Shown here: piece after piece, positions 27,358 to 36,292 of the stretch
How positions within the stretch are numbered: position 1 is the first letter of the stretch
Layout of the letters: each line of letters begins with the position of its first letter
Notes under the pieces: model-generated
Databases searched by the model: none
Told to the model about the DNA's origin: nothing
The model's input: only the letters and a program-made list of their open reading frames with translations
Origin: Clostridiaceae bacterium
GTDB taxonomy: Bacteria > Bacillota > Clostridia > Saccharofermentanales > Saccharofermentanaceae
Direction of reading: 5' to 3'
DNA length: 64,000 nt
Assembly: GCA_012729635.1 (NCBI GenBank)
Contig: JAAYCT010000024.1
Coordinates: 1-64,000, forward strand
Translations under genes and position numbers: made by a program

Positions 27358-27433
27358 TGGTCGAGGTGAAGAGACTCGAACTCCCGACATCCTGCTCCCA
27401 AAGCAGGCGCGCTACCAACTGCGCTACACCTCG
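27358..27433 (-). tRNA. tRNA-Pro (anticodon TGG), CCA encoded
   Basis: Cloverleaf on the minus strand: acceptor CGAGGTG/CACCTCG with discriminator A, D-arm with GTTGGTA, anticodon stem CCTGC/GCAGG around loop TTTGGGA (anticodon TGG), T-loop TTCGAGT, and an encoded CCA at 27360-27358. The T-stem contains two G-U pairs. Confidence 0.96.
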
Positions 27434-27459
27434 ATTCGCATCAAACCGCAACAGACGTT

Positions 27460-27488
27460 ATTATACCCAATCAACGAGTTGAATACAA
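27460..27488 (-). promoter_or_regulatory. Promoter of tRNA-Pro (and probably pit)
   Basis: Minus strand: TTGTAT (27483-27488), a 17-base spacer and a perfect TATAAT (27460-27465), about 26 bases before the tRNA 5' end. Confidence 0.75.
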
Positions 27489-27511
27489 TGTAAAACCGCC
27501 GTATCTTAGGG

Positions 27512-27757
27512 TCACTGGAAAAAGAAAAACCACGCCAGGTAGAAAAACCAAAAGGATAAGACAAACGCCGTAATAATAATACCGACATATTTCAGGATTT
27601 TCCTGGTCACTCTCCAAACCGTTCTCCAGTCTCTTTGCCTAAGCTCCTTGTCACTGAGTTTCGGTGCATTTCTTCGATCCGGCCGATAAAGAAACAATCC
27701 GCAATTTTTACATACGGAACGGTTTTCATTTTCCGTTTTGCACTTTGGGCATTTCAT
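27512..27757 (-). CDS. Small zinc-ribbon membrane protein
   Basis: About 81 residues from the ATG at 27757; an ATG at 27799 would add 14 residues and neither start has a well-spaced ribosome site. It begins with a zinc ribbon (CPKCKTENENRSVCKNCG), then a basic linker, then one C-terminal helix of about 22 aromatic/aliphatic residues ending at the C-terminus. This suggests a tail-anchored protein with its ribbon in the cytoplasm. Function unknown. It follows hemZ on the same strand. Confidence 0.6.
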   Translation of the reverse strand: MKCPKCKTENENRSVCKNCGLFLYRPDRRNAPKLSDKELRQRDWRTVWRVTRKILKYVGIIITAFVLSFWFFYLAWFFFFQ

Positions 27758-27817
27758 ACGGCTGCTGACGATCTCCTTTTCGAACCGGACTCTGAACATT
27801 TTCTTCGGTCATAAACA

Positions 27818-29179
27818 TTATACTTCAAAAAATTCAATTTTTTTACGTATCGTCTCTTCCACCCGATCAATATATTCGCGCGGGTGTCTTATGCAATCCA
27901 GCCTCTTGAATTTTCCGTTGATAACCAATCGCTTGCTGATTCCCGCTCCGAAAGCGATTACGGTTCTTTGATCGCTCATCATGGCAACATTATACAAGCA
28001 CTCTTTTCCCTCTTTGGCAAATCCGGTGTTTTCCAGCGCCCCGACTGTATTCTTTTGCTTGTATAAATAATACGGGTGATATCCGCTTTGAATGATTCGA
28101 CTCGATGCATAGGTAACCATTCCATCCGCCGGTTCATCTCCGAATCGCGACAGAATTTGTTCGGTATCAAGATTCGATCCTCTTTTCTTACAAAGCGCAT
28201 GAACCGTGATGCTTTCGGGCATCCGAGTCAGAATATGTTCCATCGAATAAATAAAATCCTGCTCGGTCTCTCCGGGAAGCCCCGCGATCAAGTCCGTATT
28301 TATGGAAGAAAAACCGACTTTTCGTGCCCATTCATAGGCTTTATAAAACTGATCGGATGTATGTTTTCGACCGATGGTCCGAAGTGTTCGATCGATAAGT
28401 GTCTGCGGATTGATGCATATTCGACCGATACCCGCACGACGAATCGATAAAAGCTTCTGTTCGCTCATCGTGTCGGGCCTCCCGGCTTCAAGGGTAATCT
28501 CCGCTCCCTCATCCGGCCGAATCAGACCCAGACAATCGTTTAAAAATCTCGACAGTAACGGATCTTCCATTACCGTCGGTGTACCGCCTCCGATATAGAC
28601 GGCTCGCACCCGTTTCAACGCGCCGCTCATCGCTCGAATTTCCCGGATGACGGCATCGCAATAATCCGGAAGAAGTCCGGAGTTTCGAAAATTATCTTGG
28701 GTGATAAACGAGCAATAGGTGCATCTGCCGGGACAAAAGGGAATTCCGATATATACAAACACATCCCGCTCGTCGGTTTTTTCGAGGATTCGTGCTTCCT
28801 CGCGAGCGGTTCGAATCGCAAGTTGCGCCTTATCCGGACGGACATCGTACATGGATGTCATCGCCTCGACACTTTCTATTTCCGATGCCACAAGGGTCGG
28901 TCGAATCCCGGTCAGCGACCCCCAGGGAAAGCAAATCCCCGTGATTTCGGATAAAACCCGATACAGTTGCCGTTTGATTTCTCGGTTCGCGGGTATTTGG
29001 GCGACGGACTTGATGGTGTTGCGCCCGGCAAGTCCCGCCGCTTGGGTTGACACAATTCCGTCCACGTCGACACGACTCGTTATCTGATACTCATACGGAC
29101 AATCGATTTCAATACGATTCTTTTCGATTCGAATCGATGAACCAAAAAATAACCGACAAACGTCCGATGCGGGAAACAT
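27818..29179 (-). CDS. hemZ: HemZ-type radical SAM coproporphyrinogen III dehydrogenase-like protein
   Basis: 453 residues from the ATG at 29179 (AAGGA upstream); an overlapping TTG at 29212 is possible. The radical SAM cluster motif CPGRCTYC (Cys149, Cys153, Cys156) follows VYIGIPF as in HemN/HemZ. The N-terminal 140-residue domain, with 'ICFPWGSLTGIRPTLVASE', and the 'YLYKQKNTVGALENTGFAK' segment are typical of the Clostridia HemZ branch. The true substrate in this branch is uncertain. It follows the DUF3810 gene closely and probably shares its promoter. Confidence 0.9.
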   Translation of the reverse strand: MFPASDVCRLFFGSSIRIEKNRIEIDCPYEYQITSRVDVDGIVSTQAAGLAGRNTIKSVAQIPANREIKRQLYRVLSEITGICFPWGSLTGIRPTLVASEIESVEAMTSMYDVRPDKAQLAIRTAREEARILEKTDERDVFVYIGIPFCPGRCTYCSFITQDNFRNSGLLPDYCDAVIREIRAMSGALKRVRAVYIGGGTPTVMEDPLLSRFLNDCLGLIRPDEGAEITLEAGRPDTMSEQKLLSIRRAGIGRICINPQTLIDRTLRTIGRKHTSDQFYKAYEWARKVGFSSINTDLIAGLPGETEQDFIYSMEHILTRMPESITVHALCKKRGSNLDTEQILSRFGDEPADGMVTYASSRIIQSGYHPYYLYKQKNTVGALENTGFAKEGKECLYNVAMMSDQRTVIAFGAGISKRLVINGKFKRLDCIRHPREYIDRVEETIRKKIEFFEV

Positions 29180-29208
29180 GCTCTTGTGTCCTTGTGTAAT
29201 TACGGATA

Positions 29209-30339
29209 TCAATCCGCTGCTCCCTTGATGTAATTGAAATAATACTCAATGATCAGTTGGCTGACAAGCGAGTAACTGTGCACCCCTTCTTCCTGAAGAT
29301 TGACCTTAAGATATGCATCATTCAACTCCGTCGAAATCACTTCCACCGGGCCTTCGAAACTTTTCCAGTACGCGGATGCTATCTCGGAATCACGAATGAC
29401 CCCGGAAGGGATTTTTTGAGCAATTCGGTAATATTCATCGGGATTCGTAGCATACAGATCTTCGGAAATATAGATAAGTGCAAAGCGATAACCGCTGTAC
29501 TTAAAATCCGCACGATCGCTGTACATACAAGCGAGAAACCCGGCGAGGTTCGCATCCTGCTCACGTGCGATTCCCCGGACATGGGCAATCTCATGGCATA
29601 CGGTCAACGGGATCGAACTGGCGGGAACGTCAATATTGACGTTCGCTTCTCCGAGAAACGGGCAATACATTCCGACAATGCCCGTATACGACCAGTAATG
29701 AGACAGCGCGACCGGCTTAGCCTTCACGGCATTTCCCGAAAGCTCCGGGAAAACTTCTGCGGCTTGATCCATCGCGTGACTGGCCTCGGTTAATAGCTCC
29801 GGGATCCCTCCGATCGGAAGCATTCCGCCTGATTCGTTCTCCGGAAGCACGGGCCGATAGGTCGATACGCCCTCGACCAGCCAAGTCATCACTTCCGCAA
29901 GATCATCGGCGCTTCTCTCGCGGGGTATCAACCTCAGGGTCGATTCCAGCGGTTTTCGAGAATAATTCATTCCGTGCATAATCGTAAAAGAGGCGGAGAA
30001 GAGAAATACGACAACGGAAAGAACGACGGCCGAACGATAAAAAAATCGACTTTTTTCACGGGCCCGAAAAGCACGAACCATATGAACAATATACCATGTA
30101 ATCAAAGCAGGGGAAGCGAGCACCGATGAAACGGCTACGATTTCCGTGATGGAGACAGGAACAAGGGAAGAAAGAAAAACGATCGGCAAAGAAAGATATG
30201 GGAAAATATTCTTTGCGTAATACTCCGAGCAATGAGAATCGCCCGAAAGCCATCCCGGAAGCATCAGAAAAAGTACGGCAATCCCCCAAAAAAGAAGGAT
30301 TGGAAGAAATCGCTTTGTAAACTTCGGTATTTTGCTCAA
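29209..30339 (-). CDS. DUF3810 membrane protein with metalloprotease-like HEIAH motif
   Basis: 376 residues from a TTG start (GAGGTAG upstream). Three N-terminal helices (about 12-29, 47-83 region, 103-122) precede an outer domain with VCHEIAHVRGIAREQDANLAGFLAC, an HExxH zinc-protease-like motif with a downstream Glu. This is the DUF3810 pattern. Whether it is a peptidase is not established. It is the first gene of a unit with hemZ and the small zinc-ribbon gene. Confidence 0.8.
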   Translation of the reverse strand: MSKIPKFTKRFLPILLFWGIAVLFLMLPGWLSGDSHCSEYYAKNIFPYLSLPIVFLSSLVPVSITEIVAVSSVLASPALITWYIVHMVRAFRAREKSRFFYRSAVVLSVVVFLFSASFTIMHGMNYSRKPLESTLRLIPRERSADDLAEVMTWLVEGVSTYRPVLPENESGGMLPIGGIPELLTEASHAMDQAAEVFPELSGNAVKAKPVALSHYWSYTGIVGMYCPFLGEANVNIDVPASSIPLTVCHEIAHVRGIAREQDANLAGFLACMYSDRADFKYSGYRFALIYISEDLYATNPDEYYRIAQKIPSGVIRDSEIASAYWKSFEGPVEVISTELNDAYLKVNLQEEGVHSYSLVSQLIIEYYFNYIKGAAD

Positions 30340-30369
30340 TCCGGCTACCTCTTTGTTTATTATGAAAAT

Positions 30370-30397
30370 ATTATCTCGGAAAAACGAAAAGCGTCAA
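30370..30397 (-). promoter_or_regulatory. Candidate promoter of the DUF3810-hemZ unit
   Basis: Minus strand: TTGACG (30392-30397), a 16-base spacer and GATAAT (30370-30375), about 30 bases before the TTG start. Both hexamers match consensus at five of six positions. Confidence 0.65.
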
Positions 30398-30412
30398 GCA
30401 TAAACGTTTCAA

Positions 30413-31243
30413 TTAAAATAGACCCAAATGACGTCCGGCAATGAGAATCGCCTTAATAACCGGCCAATGGATCAGATAAAACCAGATCGCGTTTCGGCCG
30501 ACGAATTCGAAAGGAACGGATATTTTTCGCAATGCCGCGGGTGCATCGGGGAAGGCACTTTTCTTTTCGGCATACATCGTTCGGCCGACGGAAATACCAA
30601 TCAAAAAAACACCGAGCCAGGGGACCATCGGCAAGTAGTCGCCCATGGAGATGATATTATCCGGCAGAATTCCGATCGGAAGAAATATCCAGATATTGTT
30701 ACGGTAACTTAATTTCTCCACAAGCGGAACAAACAACATGATCAGCGCCCCCGCGACAATCAGTCCGCCCGTCACTAACTCCGAAAAATATTTTCTTGCG
30801 TATTCTTCGGTATGTCGCTTCAACAAAACTTTATGTTCAATCATCTGAACAATCCAGCAAATAAAAGTTCCGACGGTTAAAAGATGAATAACATTAAAAA
30901 AAACAAACAGTCCATCCCGGGAAAGACTTGATATTTCTCCCGTTTTCAGCATGATCAGAGACGCGATTGCCGTGACAACGGATACAACAATCGCCGCAAC
31001 AAAAAGACGCAAGGCTCTTACAAGATTATTTCGTGATAACACGCAGCAGATTCCGGAAATCATAACAAAGACGCATACAAAAAACGGCTGAAGGAAATAA
31101 TTGAAAAAATCTCCCTCCTGAAAGGAAAAAAGATCCAATTTCAGAACATATCGAACATCCCACATGAAATGATGACAAATCATGAGAATAACGGCAATTC
31201 CCCGAAGTGCATCCAGTTCAAAAATACGTTTGTTCTTACCCAT
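30413..31243 (-). CDS. Membrane acyltransferase, DUF1624 / heparan-glucosaminide acetyltransferase-like
   Basis: 276 residues from the ATG at 31243 (GGAG five bases upstream); a GTG at 31249 overlaps the pantothenate kinase stop. About seven to eight helices. It opens with 'RIFELDALRGIAVILMICHHFMWD', the DUF1624/HGSNAT_cat hallmark with a helix-embedded His pair, and ends 'GRNAIWFYLIHWPVI', shared by this acyltransferase superfamily. It may transfer an acyl group across the membrane to a glycan. The substrate is unknown. It is translationally coupled to the upstream kinase gene. Confidence 0.82.
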   Translation of the reverse strand: MGKNKRIFELDALRGIAVILMICHHFMWDVRYVLKLDLFSFQEGDFFNYFLQPFFVCVFVMISGICCVLSRNNLVRALRLFVAAIVVSVVTAIASLIMLKTGEISSLSRDGLFVFFNVIHLLTVGTFICWIVQMIEHKVLLKRHTEEYARKYFSELVTGGLIVAGALIMLFVPLVEKLSYRNNIWIFLPIGILPDNIISMGDYLPMVPWLGVFLIGISVGRTMYAEKKSAFPDAPAALRKISVPFEFVGRNAIWFYLIHWPVIKAILIAGRHLGLF

Positions 31244-31245
31244 CC

Positions 31246-32061
31246 TCACTCCGTGAAAAGAGCGGCACCGATTGCGGTAGCAAACTCGGAATAATCAGGA
31301 ACGATGAAATTCACCCGATACAGATCGGAGAAAATGGCAAAAAGATCCTTGCATCGGGAAACTCTCGTCATTTGGCCGGTAAATACCGCATCCGCCAGTC
31401 CGACATTTCGCGCCGCCAGAACGGTCATCGTTCCGATGGATTGAAAAACCAAATTAAAGATTCCGAGCGCGAGATCCGAGCGGGTCACGTCATCCGACAT
31501 TTTACCGAAATTCGATGCGGTGGTAGACATCGGAAGACCGGGAATTTCGATCTTGGATATGTCTGCAATCGTGAGATCGACTTTTCCCAAATTGCCTTCG
31601 GAAGCGAGCTCTGTCAACACATCAAAATCGCGAACATTCAGCAAGCTGCTGGACAATCCTAGGACCGTACCGCCCCCGACGCCTGAACCGATGATATGCC
31701 GAACCTTATCTTTATTTGCCTCAACAAATGCCGTTCCGGTTCCCATGCTGACCACTACGGCATGATCCAACCCGGAAAGTCGAAGTCCGCCCAGTCCGGT
31801 CGCGAGAAACTCCTGGACCCGCACCGTCCTTATACCTAAAAGATCACCGGTGGGAAAGGAAGCCCCGACACCGGTGATCATCAGTTTTGAAATATCCGAT
31901 ATATGAAGATGGTGATTATCAATAAATTTACCGAGAGCACCGAATGCAGAGGTCACGGGATCCGTTGCCTTTACAATCTCATGACCGATTATTGCGCCTT
32001 CCTGAATTCCGACAATCTTGGTTGTACTTCCGCCAACATCAAGACCGATCACAATTCCCAT
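31246..32061 (-). CDS. coaW: Type II pantothenate kinase
   Basis: 271 residues of an ASKHA-fold kinase: phosphate-1 motif GLDVGGSTTKIVGI, ITGVGAS and the adenosine-side segment MGTGTAFVEA...GSGVGGGTVLGL, which is diagnostic for type II pantothenate kinases of Firmicutes. It catalyses the first step of coenzyme A synthesis. It lies 47 bases after sepF and immediately before the acyltransferase gene. Confidence 0.9.
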   Translation of the reverse strand: MGIVIGLDVGGSTTKIVGIQEGAIIGHEIVKATDPVTSAFGALGKFIDNHHLHISDISKLMITGVGASFPTGDLLGIRTVRVQEFLATGLGGLRLSGLDHAVVVSMGTGTAFVEANKDKVRHIIGSGVGGGTVLGLSSSLLNVRDFDVLTELASEGNLGKVDLTIADISKIEIPGLPMSTTASNFGKMSDDVTRSDLALGIFNLVFQSIGTMTVLAARNVGLADAVFTGQMTRVSRCKDLFAIFSDLYRVNFIVPDYSEFATAIGAALFTE

Positions 32062-32108
32062 AATTCAAGAAAGCTCCCTTCCGGGCATAATTTGTAGTTC
32101 CCTCGGCT

Positions 32109-32651
32109 TTAGCGAGCCATTCTGTACTGTTCCGGATACTCAACCGCTTGCTGAGGAGCGAGCTCCTTATCAATCAGCGAAACAGTTCTCGGAACCGCAA
32201 CAAAACTGTGAGCACGAGCATCGATGGGTTTTACGTTACCGTCCATAGCATACGTGGAACCCGAGATAAAGTCAATTACGCGCTGCGCAATCTTCGCGTC
32301 CACATTCTCAATGTTGCATATCACCATATGGCCGGCTCTCAGATGATCACAAACCCGCTGAGCAGACTGAATATTATTCGGTTGCATGATTACTAACTGC
32401 TGCTCCCCGGATGATTTCAGCGGGACGACCTTCTGAGGCGCGCTCCTCTGAACGGAGGAATATTGCATCGTCGGCTCCGCGCCGATCGGAGCTTTATATC
32501 TCTCCTGTTGGGAAAAAGAAGGATACCCGGGTTCGGTATCGTACTCCTCGGCTGGCTGTTCCTCGTAATCATACTCATTATCATAATCAAACTCGGCATC
32601 ATCCGGATATCCGGACAACCTGTCTACAAGCTTCTTGAAAAAACCGGCCAT
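32109..32651 (-). CDS. sepF: Cell division protein SepF
   Basis: 180 residues from the ATG at 32651 with GGAGG eight bases upstream; earlier codons are unsupported. An N-terminal amphipathic segment (MAGFFKKLVDRLSG) for membrane binding, an acidic Tyr/Glu/Asp-rich linker, then the SepF core domain (VIMQPNNIQSAQRVCDHLRAGHMVICNIENVD...RVIDFISGSTYAMDG). It tethers FtsZ rings to the membrane. The neighbour ylmE is also part of the classical Gram-positive division cluster, although about 250 bases separate them here. Confidence 0.95.
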   Translation of the reverse strand: MAGFFKKLVDRLSGYPDDAEFDYDNEYDYEEQPAEEYDTEPGYPSFSQQERYKAPIGAEPTMQYSSVQRSAPQKVVPLKSSGEQQLVIMQPNNIQSAQRVCDHLRAGHMVICNIENVDAKIAQRVIDFISGSTYAMDGNVKPIDARAHSFVAVPRTVSLIDKELAPQQAVEYPEQYRMAR

Positions 32652-32901
32652 CTTCACTACCTCCAAATATCATCTTATGCACTATCGACTCAGATGAATA
32701 CAAAAGTGAGCTAACAAGTGATAAGAATTACTAGGGTCAGTATAGAAGTCTTCGGAAATTGAATCAATAGAATATGAGAACAAGTAAAACGACTGTAATT
32801 ACAGGGAAATATAAACCGTCTATTCTAACAGGCATCTTACAGAAATTGCCCCGATCCGGGAATTCCGACGGTTCCCGCAAGGTTTTCCGGAAAGATCGGT
32901 T
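32652..32901. other. 250-base gap between ylmE and sepF
   Basis: No ORF or RNA gene recognised. GCCCCGAT and ATCGGGGC recur in inverted order across the ylmE stop codon, and short nested complementary segments lie between them, so the message may fold here. A 12-base CTGTAATTACAG palindrome is also present. No clear promoter was found for sepF. Confidence 0.4.
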
Positions 32902-33630
32902 TTAAGAGTATCGGGGCCCGAATATCGATGTTCCGACCCGAATATGGGTGGCTCCGCAGGCAATCGCCTCTTCATAATCCGAACTCATTCCCATGGAAAG
33001 AACCTTCCACTCATCGGCATCGGACACGTCCGATTTCATTTTTTCAAACAATGCACGGAGACCTTCAAAGACTTTTCGTGGTGCAAAAAAACTCGGTTCG
33101 GCCGGCGCCATGGTCATCAGTCCGCAAAGTCGAATGTAGGGACATTCATTGGCCGACCATATCGCTTTGGAAATCTCATGCTCGGAAAACCCGTGCTTCG
33201 TCTCCTCTTTCGAAATATTTACCTGAAGCAGTACCGAACTATGTATTTCCGCTGCTTCGGAGCGGACGGATATCTCCTTGAGCAAATGCATCGAGTCCAC
33301 GGAATGAATGAGCTCGGCGTTCCCGATCAGTTTCTTCACCTTATTGGTTTGAAGCGTTCCGATGAAATGCCATTTCGGCCGAATCCCTTCTTCTTCGAGG
33401 GTTTCCTTTTTTTCGAGCAATTCCGACACACGGTTTTCTCCCAAATCCGTCAGGCCGAGCTCATATGCAGCCCGGGCATATTCCGCGGGGAAAAATTTTG
33501 AAACGCCGATAACGACCAAATCGTTCGCCCCTCTTCCGGATTTTTTCAAACATGTATTCACGTTCTCGCGAAAAGCATCCAGGCGTTCTTTCATCTCTTT
33601 TTTTACGGAATCAACCTTCTTTGTATCCAA
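32902..33630 (-). CDS. ylmE: PLP-binding protein YlmE/YggS (pyridoxal phosphate homeostasis)
   Basis: 242 residues from a TTG start with GGAGG seven bases upstream. The PLP lysine motif is VVIGVSKFFPAE, and FGENRV-like 'DLGENRVSELLEK', 'WHFIGTLQTNK' and 'LSMGMSSDYEEAI' are family hallmarks. It binds PLP and buffers vitamin B6 and amino acid pools without a known catalytic activity. It lies in the division-gene neighbourhood, 11 bases after the HlyD-like gene. Confidence 0.95.
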   Translation of the reverse strand: MDTKKVDSVKKEMKERLDAFRENVNTCLKKSGRGANDLVVIGVSKFFPAEYARAAYELGLTDLGENRVSELLEKKETLEEEGIRPKWHFIGTLQTNKVKKLIGNAELIHSVDSMHLLKEISVRSEAAEIHSSVLLQVNISKEETKHGFSEHEISKAIWSANECPYIRLCGLMTMAPAEPSFFAPRKVFEGLRALFEKMKSDVSDADEWKVLSMGMSSDYEEAIACGATHIRVGTSIFGPRYS

Positions 33631-33641
33631 AACCGTTCCTC

Positions 33642-35015
33642 CTACTCGACCTTTTCTCCTTCGGACAAGGTGTTTGGATTCGTAATTACAATCGTACTCG
33701 TGTCCGGTTTGTCGAACCCATCAATCGGGCTGATGATTGCGTATTCCCGATCATAGTCGAGAAGAACGACACTCAGTGACCAGGCGTATCCGCTTGAGTT
33801 GATAAGAATCTTCGCAGACCCGGCATCATAATCCGGGTCAACCAAAGCGGTTCTCGGAATACGTAACCCGGTTGTCGATGAGCGAACGATCTCCACTTCG
33901 GCCGTCCTTCTGTCCAAAAGACGTTCGATTTGGTTCTGGGTAACGAACACGATAAAAACACCGTTGGAATGCTGTGAAGACCGGATGACCCGACAGTCAT
34001 CGATTACAATCCCCTCCGAAGGAACTCGGATGGTATGTGATGATTCCAAAGGAAAATCCGAAGTGCTCATTTCAGGAATGACACATGCAAAATATTGAGA
34101 TTCATTTTGACAGATCCGAAGAACAGACTGCCCCTTTTCGATTTCCAAGCCCCCGAGAATAATCCGGTTCGCCTCGTCAATATATCGCTCGCACTCAAGC
34201 GAAACCATCGTCATCAGGGTGTCGGGAGTAAGCTCACCTTCCAGCCCGTCCAGTTTGAAGGATACAATCCCGGGCTCCGGCGCTTTTATAATCGAAGAAT
34301 TTTCCGATAATTCCTGCTCGAGACTGGTTTTATTCTTTCGAAGTACGGTCAATCGCTCGTCATCAAAATCTATGTTTTGAAGTCGCGTGTCCCGCTTGTC
34401 CATCAACACCTGAATTGAGGAGGAATACGATGTCAGGTTTGAAAGATCACCTTTAAAGCTATCGGCCCGAACCATATTGATCAGAGGAAGAATATCGGCT
34501 GATGTTTCGTTATATACCGCAACAGCACCCAATCCCTTTCCGAGACGAACCAGTTCTCGCTCGATTTCCACAATTTGCCGTTGAATATTGTTCAGCTCGG
34601 ATACGGTGTCATCCACACCGGGAGGAATCACCATGGCAAGTTTTTGCGTTTTGGATATACGGCTCCCTTCGGTCGAAAGCGTAACCAACAATCCGGCTGT
34701 ATCGGATACAACGGTCGACTCCTTTCGTACAATCAGCATCTCCGCGCCGATCGAATGCTCGACACTGCCCACCGAAACAAAAGCAAATTGAGGCTTTGCG
34801 GCAACGAAATCATTCACGTAAAGTATCGCCGATGCAGTCACGACTCCGAGCAACAGAACAACGACAGTCATGAACAGAGCGCTTGTAATCGCTCGTTTCC
34901 GCCGCACCTTTTGAAGATGACCCAAATGCTCTCTGGACACTTTTCGCTCGGCTGTTCCGCGTTGGGTCGATTTTTTACTCGGATTCTTATTGCCCTGCTT
35001 CTTCGAATCACTCAT
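33642..35015 (-). CDS. HlyD-like membrane-anchored protein
   Basis: 457 residues. A basic N-terminal tail of about 40 residues, one helix at about 43-65, then an external part with a long coiled-coil region ('SELNNIQRQIVEIERELVRLGKG', 'DDERLTVLRKNKTSLEQELSEN') flanked by lipoyl/beta-barrel-like strands (SIIKAPEPGIVSFKLDG). This resembles membrane-fusion proteins but has no transporter partner nearby. Similar genes sit beside ylmE/sepF in other Clostridia (recollection). It overlaps the ynbB stop by four bases (ATGA) and precedes ylmE. Confidence 0.75.
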   Translation of the reverse strand: MSDSKKQGNKNPSKKSTQRGTAERKVSREHLGHLQKVRRKRAITSALFMTVVVLLLGVVTASAILYVNDFVAAKPQFAFVSVGSVEHSIGAEMLIVRKESTVVSDTAGLLVTLSTEGSRISKTQKLAMVIPPGVDDTVSELNNIQRQIVEIERELVRLGKGLGAVAVYNETSADILPLINMVRADSFKGDLSNLTSYSSSIQVLMDKRDTRLQNIDFDDERLTVLRKNKTSLEQELSENSSIIKAPEPGIVSFKLDGLEGELTPDTLMTMVSLECERYIDEANRIILGGLEIEKGQSVLRICQNESQYFACVIPEMSTSDFPLESSHTIRVPSEGIVIDDCRVIRSSQHSNGVFIVFVTQNQIERLLDRRTAEVEIVRSSTTGLRIPRTALVDPDYDAGSAKILINSSGYAWSLSVVLLDYDREYAIISPIDGFDKPDTSTIVITNPNTLSEGEKVE

Positions 35016-36292
35016 CCGGAATATTCCTCCATTTGATCGACTGCCATCATCGCGGCAAGATATATCTGTTCGGAAACCAGTCCGCCTTGCATATATACAT
35101 TATACGGCGGTTTGATCGGACCGTCCGCAGAAAATTCTATGGATGAACCCTGAACAAATGTACCGGCAGCCATGATTACCGGCACATCATAACCGGGCAT
35201 ATCCCAAGGCTCCGGTGTAACAAAAGAATCAACCGGAGAGCAGGTCTGAACGATTCTGCAAAAGGACAGCACCTGTTCCGGCAATCGGAAGCGGATGCTT
35301 TGAATGATATCGCCACGTTGATCGAAAGGTCCCGGAAAGGTCCGGAAACCGGCTTTTCGAAAAAGTTCGGCGGCAAATATCGAGCCCTTAAGACTCTCTG
35401 CAACGATATGAGGCGCCATAAATAATCCCTGGGCAATCGTACGGTTGAATCCCAGTGAAGGACCGACATGATGTCCCAATCCCGGAGCAGTGAGCCGGTA
35501 TGCCGCCGCCTCCACCCATTCCTTTTTTCCGACGATATAGCCTCCGGTCGGACATAAACCGCCGCCCGGATTCTTAATCAGGGAGCCCGCGCACAGATCC
35601 GCTCCGTAATGACACGGCTCTTCTTCTTCTACAAACTCGCCGTAACAGTTGTCCACCAGTATAACGGCGCTTGATCCGGTCCCACGGACCGTTTCGATGA
35701 TTGAGCGAATCTCGGAGCCGAGAAGACATCTTCGATCCGCATACCCTTTGGATTTTTGAATGAATACAAGCCGCGTCTCTTTGTCCACCGCTCTTTCAAT
35801 GGCGACCAAATCCGGTGAATCATCCTCCCGAAGAGCTACCTCCTTGTATAGAATCCCAAATTCCCTCAGTGATCCTTCCGCCGGCTTCCGGTCCTGTTTT
35901 GATATTCCGATCGCGGTTGCCAACGTATCGTACGGCGTCCCGGTCAGGGATATCATCGTATCCCCGGGCCTTAAAATACCGAAGAGACACGCCGCGATCG
36001 CCTGTGTACCGCTACTGATCTGGATGCGAACATACGCCGACTCCGCTCCGAAAACCTGCGCGTACATCCGTTCGATCTTTTCTCTTCCGATATCGTCGTA
36101 ACCGTAACCGGTCGACGATCCGAAGTGAGCTTCCGAAATACGAGCATCCCGAAAAGCGTTCAGAACACGCAACTGATTATTTCGCCGGATTTCCTCAATA
36201 CGGGATATGGCGGGCGCAATCTCCTGATGAACCGACGCGGCCGTTTTAACGACCGCGTCGGAAATTCCAAAGATCTGAAAAGGATTTTCCAT
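35012..36292 (-). CDS. ynbB: YnbB-type PLP-dependent enzyme (methionine gamma-lyase family, 'aluminium resistance')
   Basis: About 426 residues from the ATG at 36292 or the TTG at 36295; GGAGGT is better spaced for the latter. Fold type I aminotransferase-like protein with DNCYGEF...EPCHYGADLCAGSLIKNPGGGLCPTGGYIVG, where the Lys in SLIKNPGG is the PLP anchor. The family is annotated as methionine gamma-lyase-like, but its substrate is not firmly known. It is translationally coupled to the ACT-domain gene before it and to the HlyD-like gene after it. Confidence 0.9.
   Translation of the reverse strand: MENPFQIFGISDAVVKTAASVHQEIAPAISRIEEIRRNNQLRVLNAFRDARISEAHFGSSTGYGYDDIGREKIERMYAQVFGAESAYVRIQISSGTQAIAACLFGILRPGDTMISLTGTPYDTLATAIGISKQDRKPAEGSLREFGILYKEVALREDDSPDLVAIERAVDKETRLVFIQKSKGYADRRCLLGSEIRSIIETVRGTGSSAVILVDNCYGEFVEEEEPCHYGADLCAGSLIKNPGGGLCPTGGYIVGKKEWVEAAAYRLTAPGLGHHVGPSLGFNRTIAQGLFMAPHIVAESLKGSIFAAELFRKAGFRTFPGPFDQRGDIIQSIRFRLPEQVLSFCRIVQTCSPVDSFVTPEPWDMPGYDVPVIMAAGTFVQGSSIEFSADGPIKPPYNVYMQGGLVSEQIYLAAMMAVDQMEEYSG

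Noticed and set aside
27322-27390. Upstream extension of the pit reading frame
   Set aside because: It runs into the tRNA-Pro gene; the ATG at 27321 has a proper ribosome site and matches family N-termini.
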